Part shown: positions 52,694 to 61,355 of the stretch, in pieces
Layout: the number at the start of each line of letters is the position of its first letter
How positions within the stretch are numbered: the first letter of the stretch is position 1
Source of the DNA: an alpha proteobacterium AAP38
GTDB taxonomy: Bacteria > Pseudomonadota > Alphaproteobacteria > Azospirillales > Azospirillaceae
NCBI GenBank assembly: GCA_001296005.1
Contig: LJHR01000005.1
Span: 310,001-374,000, forward strand
DNA length: 64,000 nucleotides
Reading direction: 5' to 3'
Notes under the pieces: generated by a model
Databases searched by the model: none
The model's input: only the letters and a program-made list of their open reading frames with translations
What the model was told of the DNA's origin: nothing
Translations under genes and position numbers: made by a program

Positions 52694-52728
52694 TAGTGAT
52701 CGCTAACTAGTAAAGTTAGTGATAACTA
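52694..52728. promoter_or_regulatory. Large palindromic operator before the cytochrome c/flavoprotein operon
   Basis: Two 15-nt arms (52694-52708, TAGTGATCGCTAACT; 52714-52728, AGTTAGTGATAACTA) are complementary at 13 of 15 positions around 5 nt. The site begins 25 nt upstream of the cytochrome c start, over the expected promoter. The TetR gene at 52811 adjoins it on the other side and is the obvious candidate regulator. Confidence 0.7.
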
Positions 52729-52810
52729 ATCCTTGTGCCCGACGCAAGCGGATAATGCGGGCCACCGCCGGTGCCCGTTCAGAAATGACGATGATGGTGA
52801 TGCGGTGGGG

Positions 52811-53461
52811 TCAGGCCTGTTCCAGGCCGTTGCGCAGACCGCCCTGCCACATAGCGGTCAGGCCATGGCAAAGGGCTTCCGGCGACTGGTCCGGGTCTTC
52901 CAGGGCCAGTTCGATGATGCTGTATCCGGCCTCGACCGCGATGCGGGTGCGCAGGCGCAGTTCAGCGGGATTGGAATCGGGCAGCAGCGACAAGATCACC
53001 TCCATGATCCGGTCGGTCACCAATTCGTGCGACTGGGTACGCACGCTGGACAGGGATGGCACCGCCCGCAGCGCCCGCATGATCCACACCGCCCCCGGCT
53101 GCGTGGCCGTGACCTGGATGGATGACAGCAGGAACTGGTAATGCGCCTGGATCAGGCCATCGAACCCCTTGTCGCCATGCCCCTCCAGCCAGACGGCCAG
53201 CACTGTATTCTGGCGCAGCATCAGGTCCTCGCCCAGGGCCGCCAGCAGGTCGTACTTGTCCTTGAAATGACGATAGAAGACGGGCGGTGTCACGCCGGCC
53301 CGCGCGGCGACCAGATTGGTGGAGATGCGCTCGATCCCGACCTCCCCCAGCAGTTCCGCCCCCGCCTGCATCAGGCGCTGGCGCATGGCCAGCGCCCGTG
53401 GGGACAGGGCGCCGCTTTCCGTTTCAGCGGCGGGAACGGGGGAGGGGGATGACGCGGACAT
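52811..53461 (-). CDS. TetR family transcriptional regulator
   Basis: The 216-residue protein has a TetR helix-turn-helix (ISTNLVAARAGVTPPVFYRHF, read as two helices, followed by KDKYDLLAALGED) after a Pro/Ser-rich N-terminus. The C-terminal helical domain is typical. I chose the ATG at 53461 (AAAGG 4 nt upstream); 53497 is an alternative with a poorly spaced G-run. It precedes the palindrome and the six-gene operon, and lies 79 nt after the permease gene on the same strand. Confidence 0.86.
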   Translation of the reverse strand: MSASSPSPVPAAETESGALSPRALAMRQRLMQAGAELLGEVGIERISTNLVAARAGVTPPVFYRHFKDKYDLLAALGEDLMLRQNTVLAVWLEGHGDKGFDGLIQAHYQFLLSSIQVTATQPGAVWIMRALRAVPSLSSVRTQSHELVTDRIMEVILSLLPDSNPAELRLRTRIAVEAGYSIIELALEDPDQSPEALCHGLTAMWQGGLRNGLEQA

Positions 53462-53540
53462 GCTGCCTTTTATCTTTCTGTCGGCGGGGTCTGCCATGCC
53501 CCCTGCCGGCATCAGGACATAAGGTGGAACGGGCCGGAAT

Positions 53541-54956
53541 TCAACTGCCGGCCTGGGCCAGAAGGCTACGCCGCCGCCCATAGGCCAGATAGACGCCGAT
53601 ACCGATCAGGTTCCAGATGGCAAAGCGCACCAGGGTGCCCGTCGGCAGGCTGATCATGAAGTAGAGACAGCCGATCACGGCCAGCGGCGCCACGATCCAG
53701 ACCGCGGGGCAGCGGAACAGGCGCGGCAGGTCGGGCCGCGTGCGGCGCAGAACCATGACGCAGACCGAAACCGCGATGAAGGCCGTCAGCGTGCCAGCAT
53801 TCGACAGTTCAGCGATCTGATCCAGCCGGAAGAAGCCGGCCACCAGCGCCACGAACCCACCGACCAGGAAGGTCAGGCGCAGCGGCCCGCGCCGCTGTGC
53901 ATCCAGTTGGCTGAGCGAGCGGGGCAGCAACCCGTCGCGCGCCATGACGAAGAACACGCGTGTCTGCCCGAACATCATCACCAGGATGACCGACGGCAGG
54001 GCGATGATGGCCGCCGCTCCGATGCCGAAGGCCGCACCCGGATGCTCCAATCCGCGCAGGATGAAGGCCAGTGGCTCCCCGCTGGTCGCGAATTCCGCGA
54101 ACGGCCAGGCACCGACGGCACAGGCGGCGACAATCATATAGATCAGGGTACAGACCACCATGGACCCGATGATGCCGATGGTCAGGTCGCGCTCCGGGTT
54201 CTTGACCTCCTCCGCCGAGGTGGAGACCGCATCGAAGCCGAAGAACGCGAAGAACACGATAGCGGCCGCTGCCATCACGCCGCGCACCTGCCCGTCCACA
54301 CTGTGCGAGGCAAAGCCATACGGCATGAAGGGCGTGAAATTCTCCGGCATGATGGCCGGCGCCGTCAGGCCGACAAACACGGCCAGCGCCAGGAGCTTGA
54401 TGGCCACCAGCACAATGTTCAGGGTGGCGCTTTCCTTGGCCCCGCGCGCCAGCATCGCCGTCACGGCCAGGGTGATCAGGACGGCCGGCAGGTTGATGAT
54501 GCCCCCGCCATGCGGGCCCGAAATCATCCAGGCCGGCAGATGAACGCCCAGGCTTTCCAGCAGGCCCACCATATAGCCGGACCAGCCGACCGCCACGGCG
54601 GAGCAGGTGACGGCATATTCCAAAATCAGGCTCCATCCCACCAGCCAGGCCAGCCCCTCACCCAGCACCGAATAGGTGTAGGTATAGGCGCTACCCGCCG
54701 CTGGCATCAGGGTCGCCATCTCCGTATAGGTCAGGGCTGCGAAGACGCAGAGGATGCCGCAGGCCGCGAAGGCCAGGATCACGGCGGGACCGGCACGCTC
54801 CGCCCCGATGCCGGTCAATGTATAGATGCCGGTGCCGATAATGGCCCCGATGCCCAGCGCCACCAGATGCGGCCAGCTGAGTGTGCGTTTCAGTTGCCGT
54901 GACTCGTCAACATGCGTCAGCGCGTCCAGCGCCTTGCGCCGCCCCCAGAAACTCAT
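53541..54956 (-). CDS. APC-family amino acid permease (cationic-amino-acid transporter type)
   Basis: The 471-residue permease has 12 or more segments, starting with LTHVDESRQLKRTLSWPHLVALGIGAIIGTGIYTLTG (two blocks; the GxGxxGTGIY motif of APC carriers), FAFFGFDAVSTSAEEVKNPERD in TM6 and its following loop, and VILVMMFGQTRVFFVMARDGLLP in TM8. It imports amino acids with protons. Lying beside a PLP-enzyme operon with a shared regulator candidate, it may supply a D- or hydroxy-amino acid. Confidence 0.9.
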   Translation of the reverse strand: MSFWGRRKALDALTHVDESRQLKRTLSWPHLVALGIGAIIGTGIYTLTGIGAERAGPAVILAFAACGILCVFAALTYTEMATLMPAAGSAYTYTYSVLGEGLAWLVGWSLILEYAVTCSAVAVGWSGYMVGLLESLGVHLPAWMISGPHGGGIINLPAVLITLAVTAMLARGAKESATLNIVLVAIKLLALAVFVGLTAPAIMPENFTPFMPYGFASHSVDGQVRGVMAAAAIVFFAFFGFDAVSTSAEEVKNPERDLTIGIIGSMVVCTLIYMIVAACAVGAWPFAEFATSGEPLAFILRGLEHPGAAFGIGAAAIIALPSVILVMMFGQTRVFFVMARDGLLPRSLSQLDAQRRGPLRLTFLVGGFVALVAGFFRLDQIAELSNAGTLTAFIAVSVCVMVLRRTRPDLPRLFRCPAVWIVAPLAVIGCLYFMISLPTGTLVRFAIWNLIGIGVYLAYGRRRSLLAQAGS

Positions 54957-55062
54957 GCCCCTGTTCTCCTGTCTGCGGATATGGCCGGCTTTTGCCAGCT
55001 TTGTATGGATTGGTTTTTCCCTTTACCATGATGTGGCCGCGACAGCTTTGTCCAAAATGCAA

Positions 55063-55096
55063 AAAGGCGGCGGGCCCCACCGGACCCGCCGCCTTT
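55063..55096 (-). terminator. Intrinsic terminator after the sodium:solute symporter
   Basis: On the minus strand AAAGGCGGCGGG pairs perfectly with CCCGCCGCCTTT over a 10-nt loop, followed by TTGCATTTT. It lies 24 nt after the symporter stop. Confidence 0.85.
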
Positions 55097-55120
55097 ACCG
55101 GCTACCCGTGACGGGTGCGG

Positions 55121-56701
55121 TTACCACCAGGTTGCGTACAACGCCACCAGGGCCAGGACCACGCCCACGGCACCGGCATTGAAGCCGGTCCCGGTGCGAT
55201 AGCTGACAGTGCTGGTATCGATCGTGTCGCTGCCCGCCCGCGACGGGATGACCAGCGACGCCGCCGCGGCCAGCACCAGCGAGATGATGAACACGATGCC
55301 CATCCGGTCGATGAAGGGCAAGTCGGCCCACCAGACCTTCATCGCCCAGGACAGAGCGACCGACGCGATGGCCGCCGTGATGGCGCCCGCTTCGTTGGCG
55401 CGCTTCCAGAACAGGCCCAGCAGGAAGATCACCGTGATGCCCGGCGTGAAGAAGCCCGTGAATTCCTGAATGAACTGGAACGCCTGTTCGGACTGACCCA
55501 GCAGCGGGCGGGCGGTCAGGATGGCCAGCAGGATGGAAACCGTGGCCGCGATACGGCCCACCATCACCAACTTTCGTTCCTGCCCGGCCCCGCCTTCGCG
55601 CACATGGCGGAACTTCGCGAACACGTCCAGGGTGAAGATGGTAGCGATGGAATTGATCTTCGACGCGGTGGAGGCGATGATCGCCGCGATCAGGGCCGCA
55701 AACACCAGACCCAGCAGGCCCGTGGGCAACAGCCGCATCATAGAGGGATAGGCCTCGTCCGGCTTGGCCAGATTGGGTGCCAGGATGACGGCGGCGATAC
55801 CCGGCAGCACGATGATGACAGGCATCAACAACTTCAGGAAGGCCGCGAACAGCACGCCCTTCTGCGCTTCGTCCAGGCTTTTGGCCGCCAGCGCGCGCTG
55901 GATGATGTACTGGTTGAAGCCCCAATAGCTGAGATTGGCGATCCACATGCCGCCGATCAGCACCGACAGGCCCGGCAGGTCCATGTAATGCGGGTTGTCA
56001 GCTTTCAGGATCATGTGGAAATGACCCGGCAGTTCCGTGGTCAAACGTTGCCATCCAGCCAGGATGCCGCCTTCGCCGCCGATCTCTCCCAGCGTCAGGC
56101 CCGCGATGATCAGGCCACCCATCACCAGCAGCGACACCTGCACGATATCGGTCAGGGCGACCGCCTTCAGGCCGCCGCGCAGCTGGTAAAGAAGGGCGAA
56201 GGTGCCCAGGCCGATCAGGGCCAGATTCTGATCCACGCCCGCCACCTTGTTGACGGCGATGGAACCCAGCCAGATGATGGAGGTCAGGTTCACGAAGATA
56301 TAGAGAACCAGCCAGAAGATGGCCATCAGGGTCCGGATCGACGGACCATACCGCCGTTCCAGGAACTGCGGCATCGTATAGATTTCATTCTTCAGGAAGA
56401 TGGGCAGGAAGTACTTGCCCACGATCAGCAGCGTCGCCGCCGCCATCCATTCATAGGACGCGATGGCCAGCCCGATGGCATAGCCCGACCCCGACATGCC
56501 CACGATCTGTTCGGCGGAGATGTTGGCGGCGATCAGCGAGGCGCCGATGGCCCACCAGGGGAGATTCTTAGACGCCAGGAAATAATCAGTCGTGTCCTTG
56601 GGCGCGGTGCCCGGCTTGTCGCGTGACACATATTGCGCCAGCCCGAAAATGGCGATGCCATAGAGCACGACAATAACAATGTCCAATGTGGACAGTTCCA
56701 T
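55121..56701 (-). CDS. Sodium:solute symporter (SSS/SGLT family)
   Basis: The 526-residue carrier has about 14 segments with SGLT hallmarks: YFLASKNLPWWAIGASLIAANISAEQ (two blocks), GSGYAIGLAIASYEWMAA, and LLYQLRGGLKAVALTDIVQ, whose GGL(K/A)AV(A/V)xTD pattern is the SSS signature. Bacterial members carry galactose, glucose or other sugars with Na+. GGAGG precedes the ATG. It stands as a single gene with its own terminator, divergent from the Crp/Fnr gene. Confidence 0.92.
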   Translation of the reverse strand: MELSTLDIVIVVLYGIAIFGLAQYVSRDKPGTAPKDTTDYFLASKNLPWWAIGASLIAANISAEQIVGMSGSGYAIGLAIASYEWMAAATLLIVGKYFLPIFLKNEIYTMPQFLERRYGPSIRTLMAIFWLVLYIFVNLTSIIWLGSIAVNKVAGVDQNLALIGLGTFALLYQLRGGLKAVALTDIVQVSLLVMGGLIIAGLTLGEIGGEGGILAGWQRLTTELPGHFHMILKADNPHYMDLPGLSVLIGGMWIANLSYWGFNQYIIQRALAAKSLDEAQKGVLFAAFLKLLMPVIIVLPGIAAVILAPNLAKPDEAYPSMMRLLPTGLLGLVFAALIAAIIASTASKINSIATIFTLDVFAKFRHVREGGAGQERKLVMVGRIAATVSILLAILTARPLLGQSEQAFQFIQEFTGFFTPGITVIFLLGLFWKRANEAGAITAAIASVALSWAMKVWWADLPFIDRMGIVFIISLVLAAAASLVIPSRAGSDTIDTSTVSYRTGTGFNAGAVGVVLALVALYATWW

Positions 56702-56943
56702 CGATATCCTCCCCCGTTTCCCCTTGGCGCCCACCATGCCCGGCATCTTCCGACCATGGCGGGGGCCGCTTGACGGCCACCATACGCGCAGGCACGTCAT
56801 ATTTGAATTATTATATGCTTAATATGTCACATTGGCCTGCCGTGACGGTACCCATGGTTTATTGACGCCAATGGGCCGGTTCCCGTACCAAGGGTCAGCA
56901 TCTCGCGGGTCACCCGAACCCGCCAATAAGCCGGAATCCAACC
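56702..56943. promoter_or_regulatory. Divergent promoter region, symporter/Crp-Fnr
   Basis: The 242-nt gap is AT-rich around 56797-56830 and holds a CATATT (56798-56803)/AATATG (56821-56826) inverted pair. No Fnr-type TTGAT-n4-ATCAA site was seen. Confidence 0.4.
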
Positions 56944-57654
56944 ATGAAGCCTGAAGACCTGAGTTTGGTACACAGTCTTCCCATGTTCCGGCAGGTTGAA
57001 AAAGAACAATTATCCTCCTTGGCCGCACGGGGATCATTGCAGCGCTATCCGCGCGGAACCCTGCTGTTCCAGGAGGGGGACCGCGCCGATTTCCTGATGG
57101 TTCTGCTGGAAGGCGGGGTGGAACTGTTCGCAAGGGACCAGGCCGGCAGTGAAGCCGTGGTGGAAACCTTGTTTCCCGTGGACAGCTTCATCCTGGCCGC
57201 CGCTCTGACGGGGGCACCCTATCTGATGTCGGCGCGCACCTTGCTGCCGTCACGGGTGCTGCTGCTGGATGCGGAAATTTTCCGCCACGCCGTTGCCGCC
57301 GATCCCGCTCTCTCTGCCCCCGTGATGGCGGAACTGGCACAGCATTTCCGCCGTCTGGTCCGGCAGATCAAGGATTTGAAGCTGCGCACCGGGGTGCAGC
57401 GTCTGGGCTGCTACGTCCTGGGTCTGGCGGGTGAGGGTGAAGAGGTCGTGCTGCCCGTCGATAAGCGCATCCTGGCCTCGCGCCTTGGTATGACGGCGGA
57501 AAACCTGTCCCGCGCCTTTTCAGCCCTGCGTGACCATGGCCTGTCGGTCCAGGGTAACCGGCTGTTGATCCAGGACCGTGCGAAACTGGTGGCCTTTTCA
57601 AAGCCGGACCCGCTGATCGACGCGGCGGAGGGGCCGCTGTCGTTGACGGAGTAG
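56944..57654 (+). CDS. Crp/Fnr family transcriptional regulator
   Basis: The 236-residue regulator has a cyclic-nucleotide-binding-like N-domain (PRGTLLFQEGDRADFLMVLLEGGVELF, read in two parts) and a C-terminal winged helix with ILASRLGMTAENLSRAFSALRDHG (two parts), as in Crp, Dnr and related proteins. The N-terminus lacks the CxxC cysteines of an Fnr iron-sulfur sensor. It ends 2 nt from the LysR stop. Confidence 0.88.
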   Translation: MKPEDLSLVHSLPMFRQVEKEQLSSLAARGSLQRYPRGTLLFQEGDRADFLMVLLEGGVELFARDQAGSEAVVETLFPVDSFILAAALTGAPYLMSARTLLPSRVLLLDAEIFRHAVAADPALSAPVMAELAQHFRRLVRQIKDLKLRTGVQRLGCYVLGLAGEGEEVVLPVDKRILASRLGMTAENLSRAFSALRDHGLSVQGNRLLIQDRAKLVAFSKPDPLIDAAEGPLSLTE

Positions 57655-57656
57655 GG

Positions 57657-58562
57657 TCAAGCCGCCGATATCTCCCGCGCCACATCGGCCACCAGACCCC
57701 GCAGCCAGCGATGGGCCGGATCATGGCGATAACGGACATGCCAGGCCATCTCCACCGGAAAGGTGCCCAGATCGACAGGCGCCGGCATGACCTTCAACCG
57801 CTTGTCGCGGGCCAGCTGCCGGCAGATCAGGCGGGGCAGGGTGGAACAATAGTCGGTGACCGCCACCAGTTCTGGCACCGCCAGGAAATGGGTGACGGAC
57901 ACCGCCACCTCCCGCTTCAAGGCCTGCTTCTGCAATGCCTGGAACAGGCCGGCGCGTAACCGGCCGGGCGGCAACATGTTCACATGCTTCAACGCCTCAT
58001 ACTGTTCGCGCGACAGGCTGTCTCCTACAGTGGGATGGTCGGCGCGGACCACACAGGCCAGACCGTCATCCATAATGTGCTGGACCACCAGATTGTCGGG
58101 CGGATCGGTGATACGGCCGATTACCATGGCGGTACTGCCCGACACCACGCCGGTTTCAGCCAGATCGGTGCCGAACGGCGTCAGGCGCAGCTTGATCCCC
58201 GGCGCTTGTTCGCGCAGCCGCGTCACCACCGCCGGCATCAGCACATATTCGACGTAACTGTTTGGGGCAATGGTGAACAGTCGGTTGGCCTGCGCCGGAT
58301 CGAAATCCTGCTGCCCCAGGACGATATCGTCCAGCGTGGCCAGGGCGGCGGCGATCACGGGCGCCAGTTCCTGCGCCTTCTCCGTCGGTTGCATACCATA
58401 GCGTTCGCGGATGAACAGGGGGTCGCGCAGCATCACGCGCAGTCGGTTCAACGCGTTGGACAGCGCCGGTTGCGTCATGCCCAGCCGTTCGGCGGCGCGG
58501 GTCACGTTACGTTCTTCCATCAGCGCGATGAAGGTGGGCAGCAGGTTCAGATCGTAGCGCAT
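57657..58562 (-). CDS. LysR family transcriptional regulator
   Basis: The 301-residue LysR protein has the N-terminal HTH (LPTFIALMEERNVTRAAERLGMTQPALSNALNRLR, in blocks; residues 8-43) and the NodD/SyrM-like effector domain. It is divergent from the DJ-1/PfpI gene with a 102-nt gap, the classical arrangement for LysR control of a neighbouring operon (DJ-1 and aldo/keto reductase). Confidence 0.92.
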   Translation of the reverse strand: MRYDLNLLPTFIALMEERNVTRAAERLGMTQPALSNALNRLRVMLRDPLFIRERYGMQPTEKAQELAPVIAAALATLDDIVLGQQDFDPAQANRLFTIAPNSYVEYVLMPAVVTRLREQAPGIKLRLTPFGTDLAETGVVSGSTAMVIGRITDPPDNLVVQHIMDDGLACVVRADHPTVGDSLSREQYEALKHVNMLPPGRLRAGLFQALQKQALKREVAVSVTHFLAVPELVAVTDYCSTLPRLICRQLARDKRLKVMPAPVDLGTFPVEMAWHVRYRHDPAHRWLRGLVADVAREISAA

Positions 58563-58593
58563 CAGTTATAATGTCATATGAATGTCTGAAATA

Positions 58594-58609
58594 GGAAAGA
58601 TAAATTTCC
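58594..58609. promoter_or_regulatory. Short dyad in the LysR/DJ-1 divergent promoter
   Basis: GGAAA (58594-58598) and TTTCC (58605-58609) flank 6 nt, 56 nt before the DJ-1 start, in an AT-rich region. This is a plausible LysR contact but weak on its own. Confidence 0.35.
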
Positions 58610-58664
58610 GAAATATATTAGGCAAAGGCATGATCTGGACATCCCAAGCCACGGAGCCGACCCG

Positions 58665-59321
58665 ATGTCCAAGATCCTCTTCATCCTGACCAGCCATGAC
58701 CGCATGCTGAATGGCGAGCCGACAGGCGTCTGGCTGGAAGAACATGCAGTTCCCTATCTGGCCTTCACCCGCGCCGGCCATCAAGTCACCGTGACCTCCA
58801 TCGCCGGCGGCAAGGTTCCGGTCGATCCGAAAAGCGCGCCGACCGTTGAGCAGGCCAATGCCTGGGAGCAGGCGATTGCCGCGCTGTCCGACACGCCAGC
58901 CTTTGACACGCTGGATACGGATGGCTTCGATGCCGTCTATATGCCGGGCGGCCATGGCACCGTCTTCGACATGCCGTATAACAAGCAACTGCACGATCTG
59001 CTGTTCCGCTTCGATGCCAAGGGCCGGGTGATTGCCGCCCTGTGTCATGCCCCCGCCGTCTTTGCCGGTATGCGCCGTCCCGACGGAACGCCCTTCATCG
59101 CGGGCCGCACCGTCGCCGCCTTTACCGATGCCGAGGAGTGGGCCGTGGACGGGGTGGAAAAGGTGCCCTTCCTGTTGGAAACTCGCCTGAAGGAATTGGG
59201 TGCCATCCATCATGGCGCGCCCGACTGGACCTCCAATGTCATCCTGGATGGCAATCTGGTCACCGGCCAGAACCCGCAATCCTCCGCTGCCGCCGCCACG
59301 TTGCTTCTGGGCCTGCTATAA
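58665..59321 (+). CDS. DJ-1/PfpI family protein (Hsp31/glyoxalase III-like)
   Basis: The 218-residue class I glutamine amidotransferase-like protein has the nucleophile elbow AALCHAPAVF (Cys near 126), the YMPGGHGTVFDMP loop, and an N-terminal LTSHDRMLNGEPTGVWLEEHA with a conserved Glu, as in Hsp31-type glyoxalase III and stress chaperones. It probably detoxifies reactive aldehydes such as methylglyoxal. It is followed after 36 nt by an aldo/keto reductase that may handle related carbonyls. Confidence 0.9.
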   Translation: MSKILFILTSHDRMLNGEPTGVWLEEHAVPYLAFTRAGHQVTVTSIAGGKVPVDPKSAPTVEQANAWEQAIAALSDTPAFDTLDTDGFDAVYMPGGHGTVFDMPYNKQLHDLLFRFDAKGRVIAALCHAPAVFAGMRRPDGTPFIAGRTVAAFTDAEEWAVDGVEKVPFLLETRLKELGAIHHGAPDWTSNVILDGNLVTGQNPQSSAAAATLLLGLL

Positions 59322-59357
59322 GCGCCCTCCGACCTTCAGACCTGAAAGGAATTGATC

Positions 59358-60371
59358 ATGGGCCTCAAGAATATCCTCACCAGCCGCCTTGGCTTCGGTG
59401 CCGCCCCGCTGGGCAACATGTTCCGCGCCATTCCGGAGGAGGAGGCGCTGGCCACCGTGGAGGCGGCGTGGAATGACGGTATCCGCTTCTTCGACAATGC
59501 TCCCTTCTACGGCGCCGGCTTGGCGGAAATCCGCATGGGTCAGGCCCTGGCCGGCAAGCCGCGCGACGAATATGTCATCGCCACCAAGGTTGGCCGCCTG
59601 ATCCTGGACGAGGTGGAGGATGTCTCCGCCCGTGACCTGGGCGAAAAGGGGGAGGTGTTCAAGCACGGCCTGCCCAACCGCATCGTCAATGACTACTCCG
59701 CCGATGCCACCCTGCGCTCCATCGAGGATAGCCTGAAGCGGCTGAAGACCGACCGGATCGACATTGTCTGGGTGCATGACGTGGCCCAGGATTTCTACGG
59801 TGATGAATGGCTGGATGTCTTTGAATCCGCCCGCAAGGGTGCGTTCAAGACCCTGGACGGGCTGCGGGATGAGGGGGTGATCAAGGCCTGGGGTCTGGGT
59901 GTCAACCGGGTGGAGCCGATCGAGCTGCTGCTGGGTCTGGAGGGCAACCGTCCCGACGGCTTCCTGCTGGCCGGTCGCTATACGCTGCTCGACCATGACA
60001 AGGCCTTGCAGCGGGTGATGCCGACGGTGGCCGAACGCGGTCTGGGCATCATTGTCGGTGGCCCCTACAGCTCCGGTGCCCTGGTCGGTGGTCCGAACTT
60101 CGAATATGCACCGGCCACGCCCGCCATCCTGGACAAGGTGGCGCGCATCAAGGCCCTGGCCGACCACCACGGCATCAGCATGAAGGCCGCCGGCCTGCAG
60201 TTCGCGCTGGCCAATCCCGCCGTCGCCGCCGTCATTCCAGGCGCCAGCCGTCCCGACCGCATCGCCGAAGACAGCGCGGCCCTGGCGGAAATCGTTCCCG
60301 CCGATTTCTGGCGCGATCTGCGCGCCGCCGGTCTGGTCAATCCGGCTGCCCCGTTGCCCGCTGGGGCTTAG
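59358..60371 (+). CDS. Aldo/keto reductase (pyridoxal/L-fucose dehydrogenase-like)
   Basis: The 337-residue barrel has the AKR tetrad: FFDNAPFYGAG (Asp and Tyr), ATKVG (Lys), and IVWVHDV (His), plus a C-terminal AAVIPGASRPDRI NADP-binding loop. The sub-branch is that of D-threo-aldose 1-dehydrogenase and pyridoxal 4-dehydrogenase. The ATG at 59358 has GAAAGGA 7 nt upstream; a TTG two codons earlier is less likely. Its 3' end overlaps the convergent XRE gene by 35 nt. Confidence 0.9.
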   Translation: MGLKNILTSRLGFGAAPLGNMFRAIPEEEALATVEAAWNDGIRFFDNAPFYGAGLAEIRMGQALAGKPRDEYVIATKVGRLILDEVEDVSARDLGEKGEVFKHGLPNRIVNDYSADATLRSIEDSLKRLKTDRIDIVWVHDVAQDFYGDEWLDVFESARKGAFKTLDGLRDEGVIKAWGLGVNRVEPIELLLGLEGNRPDGFLLAGRYTLLDHDKALQRVMPTVAERGLGIIVGGPYSSGALVGGPNFEYAPATPAILDKVARIKALADHHGISMKAAGLQFALANPAVAAVIPGASRPDRIAEDSAALAEIVPADFWRDLRAAGLVNPAAPLPAGA

Positions 60372-61041
60372 GGTCAGGAACTGGCCTTTTCCGGCTGACG
60401 GTGGGTTCATTCACCATCAGCGCCCGGGCCAGCGCCGGTTCCGGGCTGGAACAGACGGAAAGGGTGCGGCATGGGCCGTCGGATGCTGCCAGATAGGCAT
60501 GGCCCATGGTGCTGTCCAGATAGATGCTTTCCCCGGCCTTCACGATGGTGGGTGCATAGAATTCGGTGTGAACTTCGATGGCGCCCTCCATCACATAGAT
60601 GAATTCCTCCCCCGGATGGCGGACCAGGGAACCGAATTCCTCCATGGTGCGGGCGCGATGTTCCACCAGGATGGGGATCATCTTCTTGTGCGTGATGTCG
60701 GTGTTCAGATAGCGGTGGCGGTAATTCTTGGTGGGAACCTCCGCATCCTCCCCGCCACCCCGGTCAATGCTGCGCCGTGTCATCATGGCGACCGGTGCGG
60801 TGGAGGGGGCAACCGGCTCGCTTGCCGGGGCCGGATCGCCCGTAAACAGGGTGCCTATATCGACGCCCAGCCCCTCGCACAGGCTGACGATCTTGTCGAA
60901 GGTCAGGGACATGCGGTCATTCTCGACCTTCGACAGGGTGGAAACGGCCAGACCCGTCCGCTCTGCCACATCGGCCAGGGTCCAGTCATTCTGAAGACGC
61001 AGACGGCGCAGTGCCTTGCCGATCGGTGCTCTCCGCGTCAT
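60337..61041 (-). CDS. XRE-type regulator with cupin domain
   Basis: The 234-residue protein has an N-terminal helix-turn-helix (WTLADVAERTGLAVSTLSKVEN, two helices; residues 20-41), a linker, and a C-terminal cupin barrel (RHPGEEFIYVMEGAIEVH ... AGESIYLDSTMGHAYLA). Such regulators sense small ligands through the cupin and often control amino-acid or polyamine genes. Target genes are not obvious. Confidence 0.9.
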   Translation of the reverse strand: MTRRAPIGKALRRLRLQNDWTLADVAERTGLAVSTLSKVENDRMSLTFDKIVSLCEGLGVDIGTLFTGDPAPASEPVAPSTAPVAMMTRRSIDRGGGEDAEVPTKNYRHRYLNTDITHKKMIPILVEHRARTMEEFGSLVRHPGEEFIYVMEGAIEVHTEFYAPTIVKAGESIYLDSTMGHAYLAASDGPCRTLSVCSSPEPALARALMVNEPTVSRKRPVPDPKPQRATGQPD

Positions 61042-61114
61042 CTGCTCACAACCCCCGGTTCACCCCGCATTTTCCGTTCCTGCGGGTTTGGTTAGCGCTT
61101 CGGAAAATAAAAAA

Positions 61115-61157
61115 TGCCACAGGGGCGGGGGGGAATGAAACCCCTTTCCCTGTGGCA
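61115..61157 (-). terminator. Intrinsic terminator (minus strand) after the TonB receptor
   Basis: TGCCACAGGG (61115-61124) pairs with CCCTGTGGCA (61148-61157), with an inner G-run/C-run. On the minus strand the stem is followed by TTTTTTATTTT. Confidence 0.8.
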
Positions 61158-61202
61158 AGTCACAGCAGTTGAAGCGGGAGCGTTACAAACCAGACAATTG
61201 AA

Positions 61203-61234
61203 GCAGAAGCACGCGCTAAAACGCGTGCTTCTGC
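61203..61234. repeat. Perfect 13-bp hairpin, 6-nt loop
   Basis: GCAGAAGCACGCG (61203-61215) and CGCGTGCTTCTGC (61222-61234) are exact complements around CTAAAA. The gap 61042-61355 between the XRE gene and the receptor holds this and two more strong stems, and no gene. Confidence 0.75.
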
Positions 61235-61317
61235 AGGTCAGCGACTGCCGGCCCGGCGCTTGTGCGCCGTAAAGCCAAGGCGGCGGATGCCGCCGCCCGG
61301 CGCCTGAGGGAGAATGA

Positions 61318-61351
61318 AGCTGTATTGGATCGGTCACGATCCAATACAGCT
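61318..61351. repeat. Perfect 15-bp hairpin next to the TonB receptor stop
   Basis: AGCTGTATTGGATCG (61318-61332) and its exact complement (61337-61351) flank the tetraloop GTCA. It ends 4 nt from the receptor stop codon. There is no T-run, so mRNA 3'-end protection or a protein-binding site is as likely as termination. Confidence 0.75.
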
Positions 61352-61355
61352 GGTA

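Noticed and set aside
56944-57654. Oxygen-sensing Fnr
   Set aside because: The N-terminal iron-sulfur cysteines of Fnr are missing, and no Fnr box was found nearby.
61160-61205. Direct repeat TTGAAGCgGgAG / TTGAAGCaGaAG as a CRISPR-like or iteron array
   Set aside because: Only two imperfect copies, no regular spacing, no cas or rep gene.
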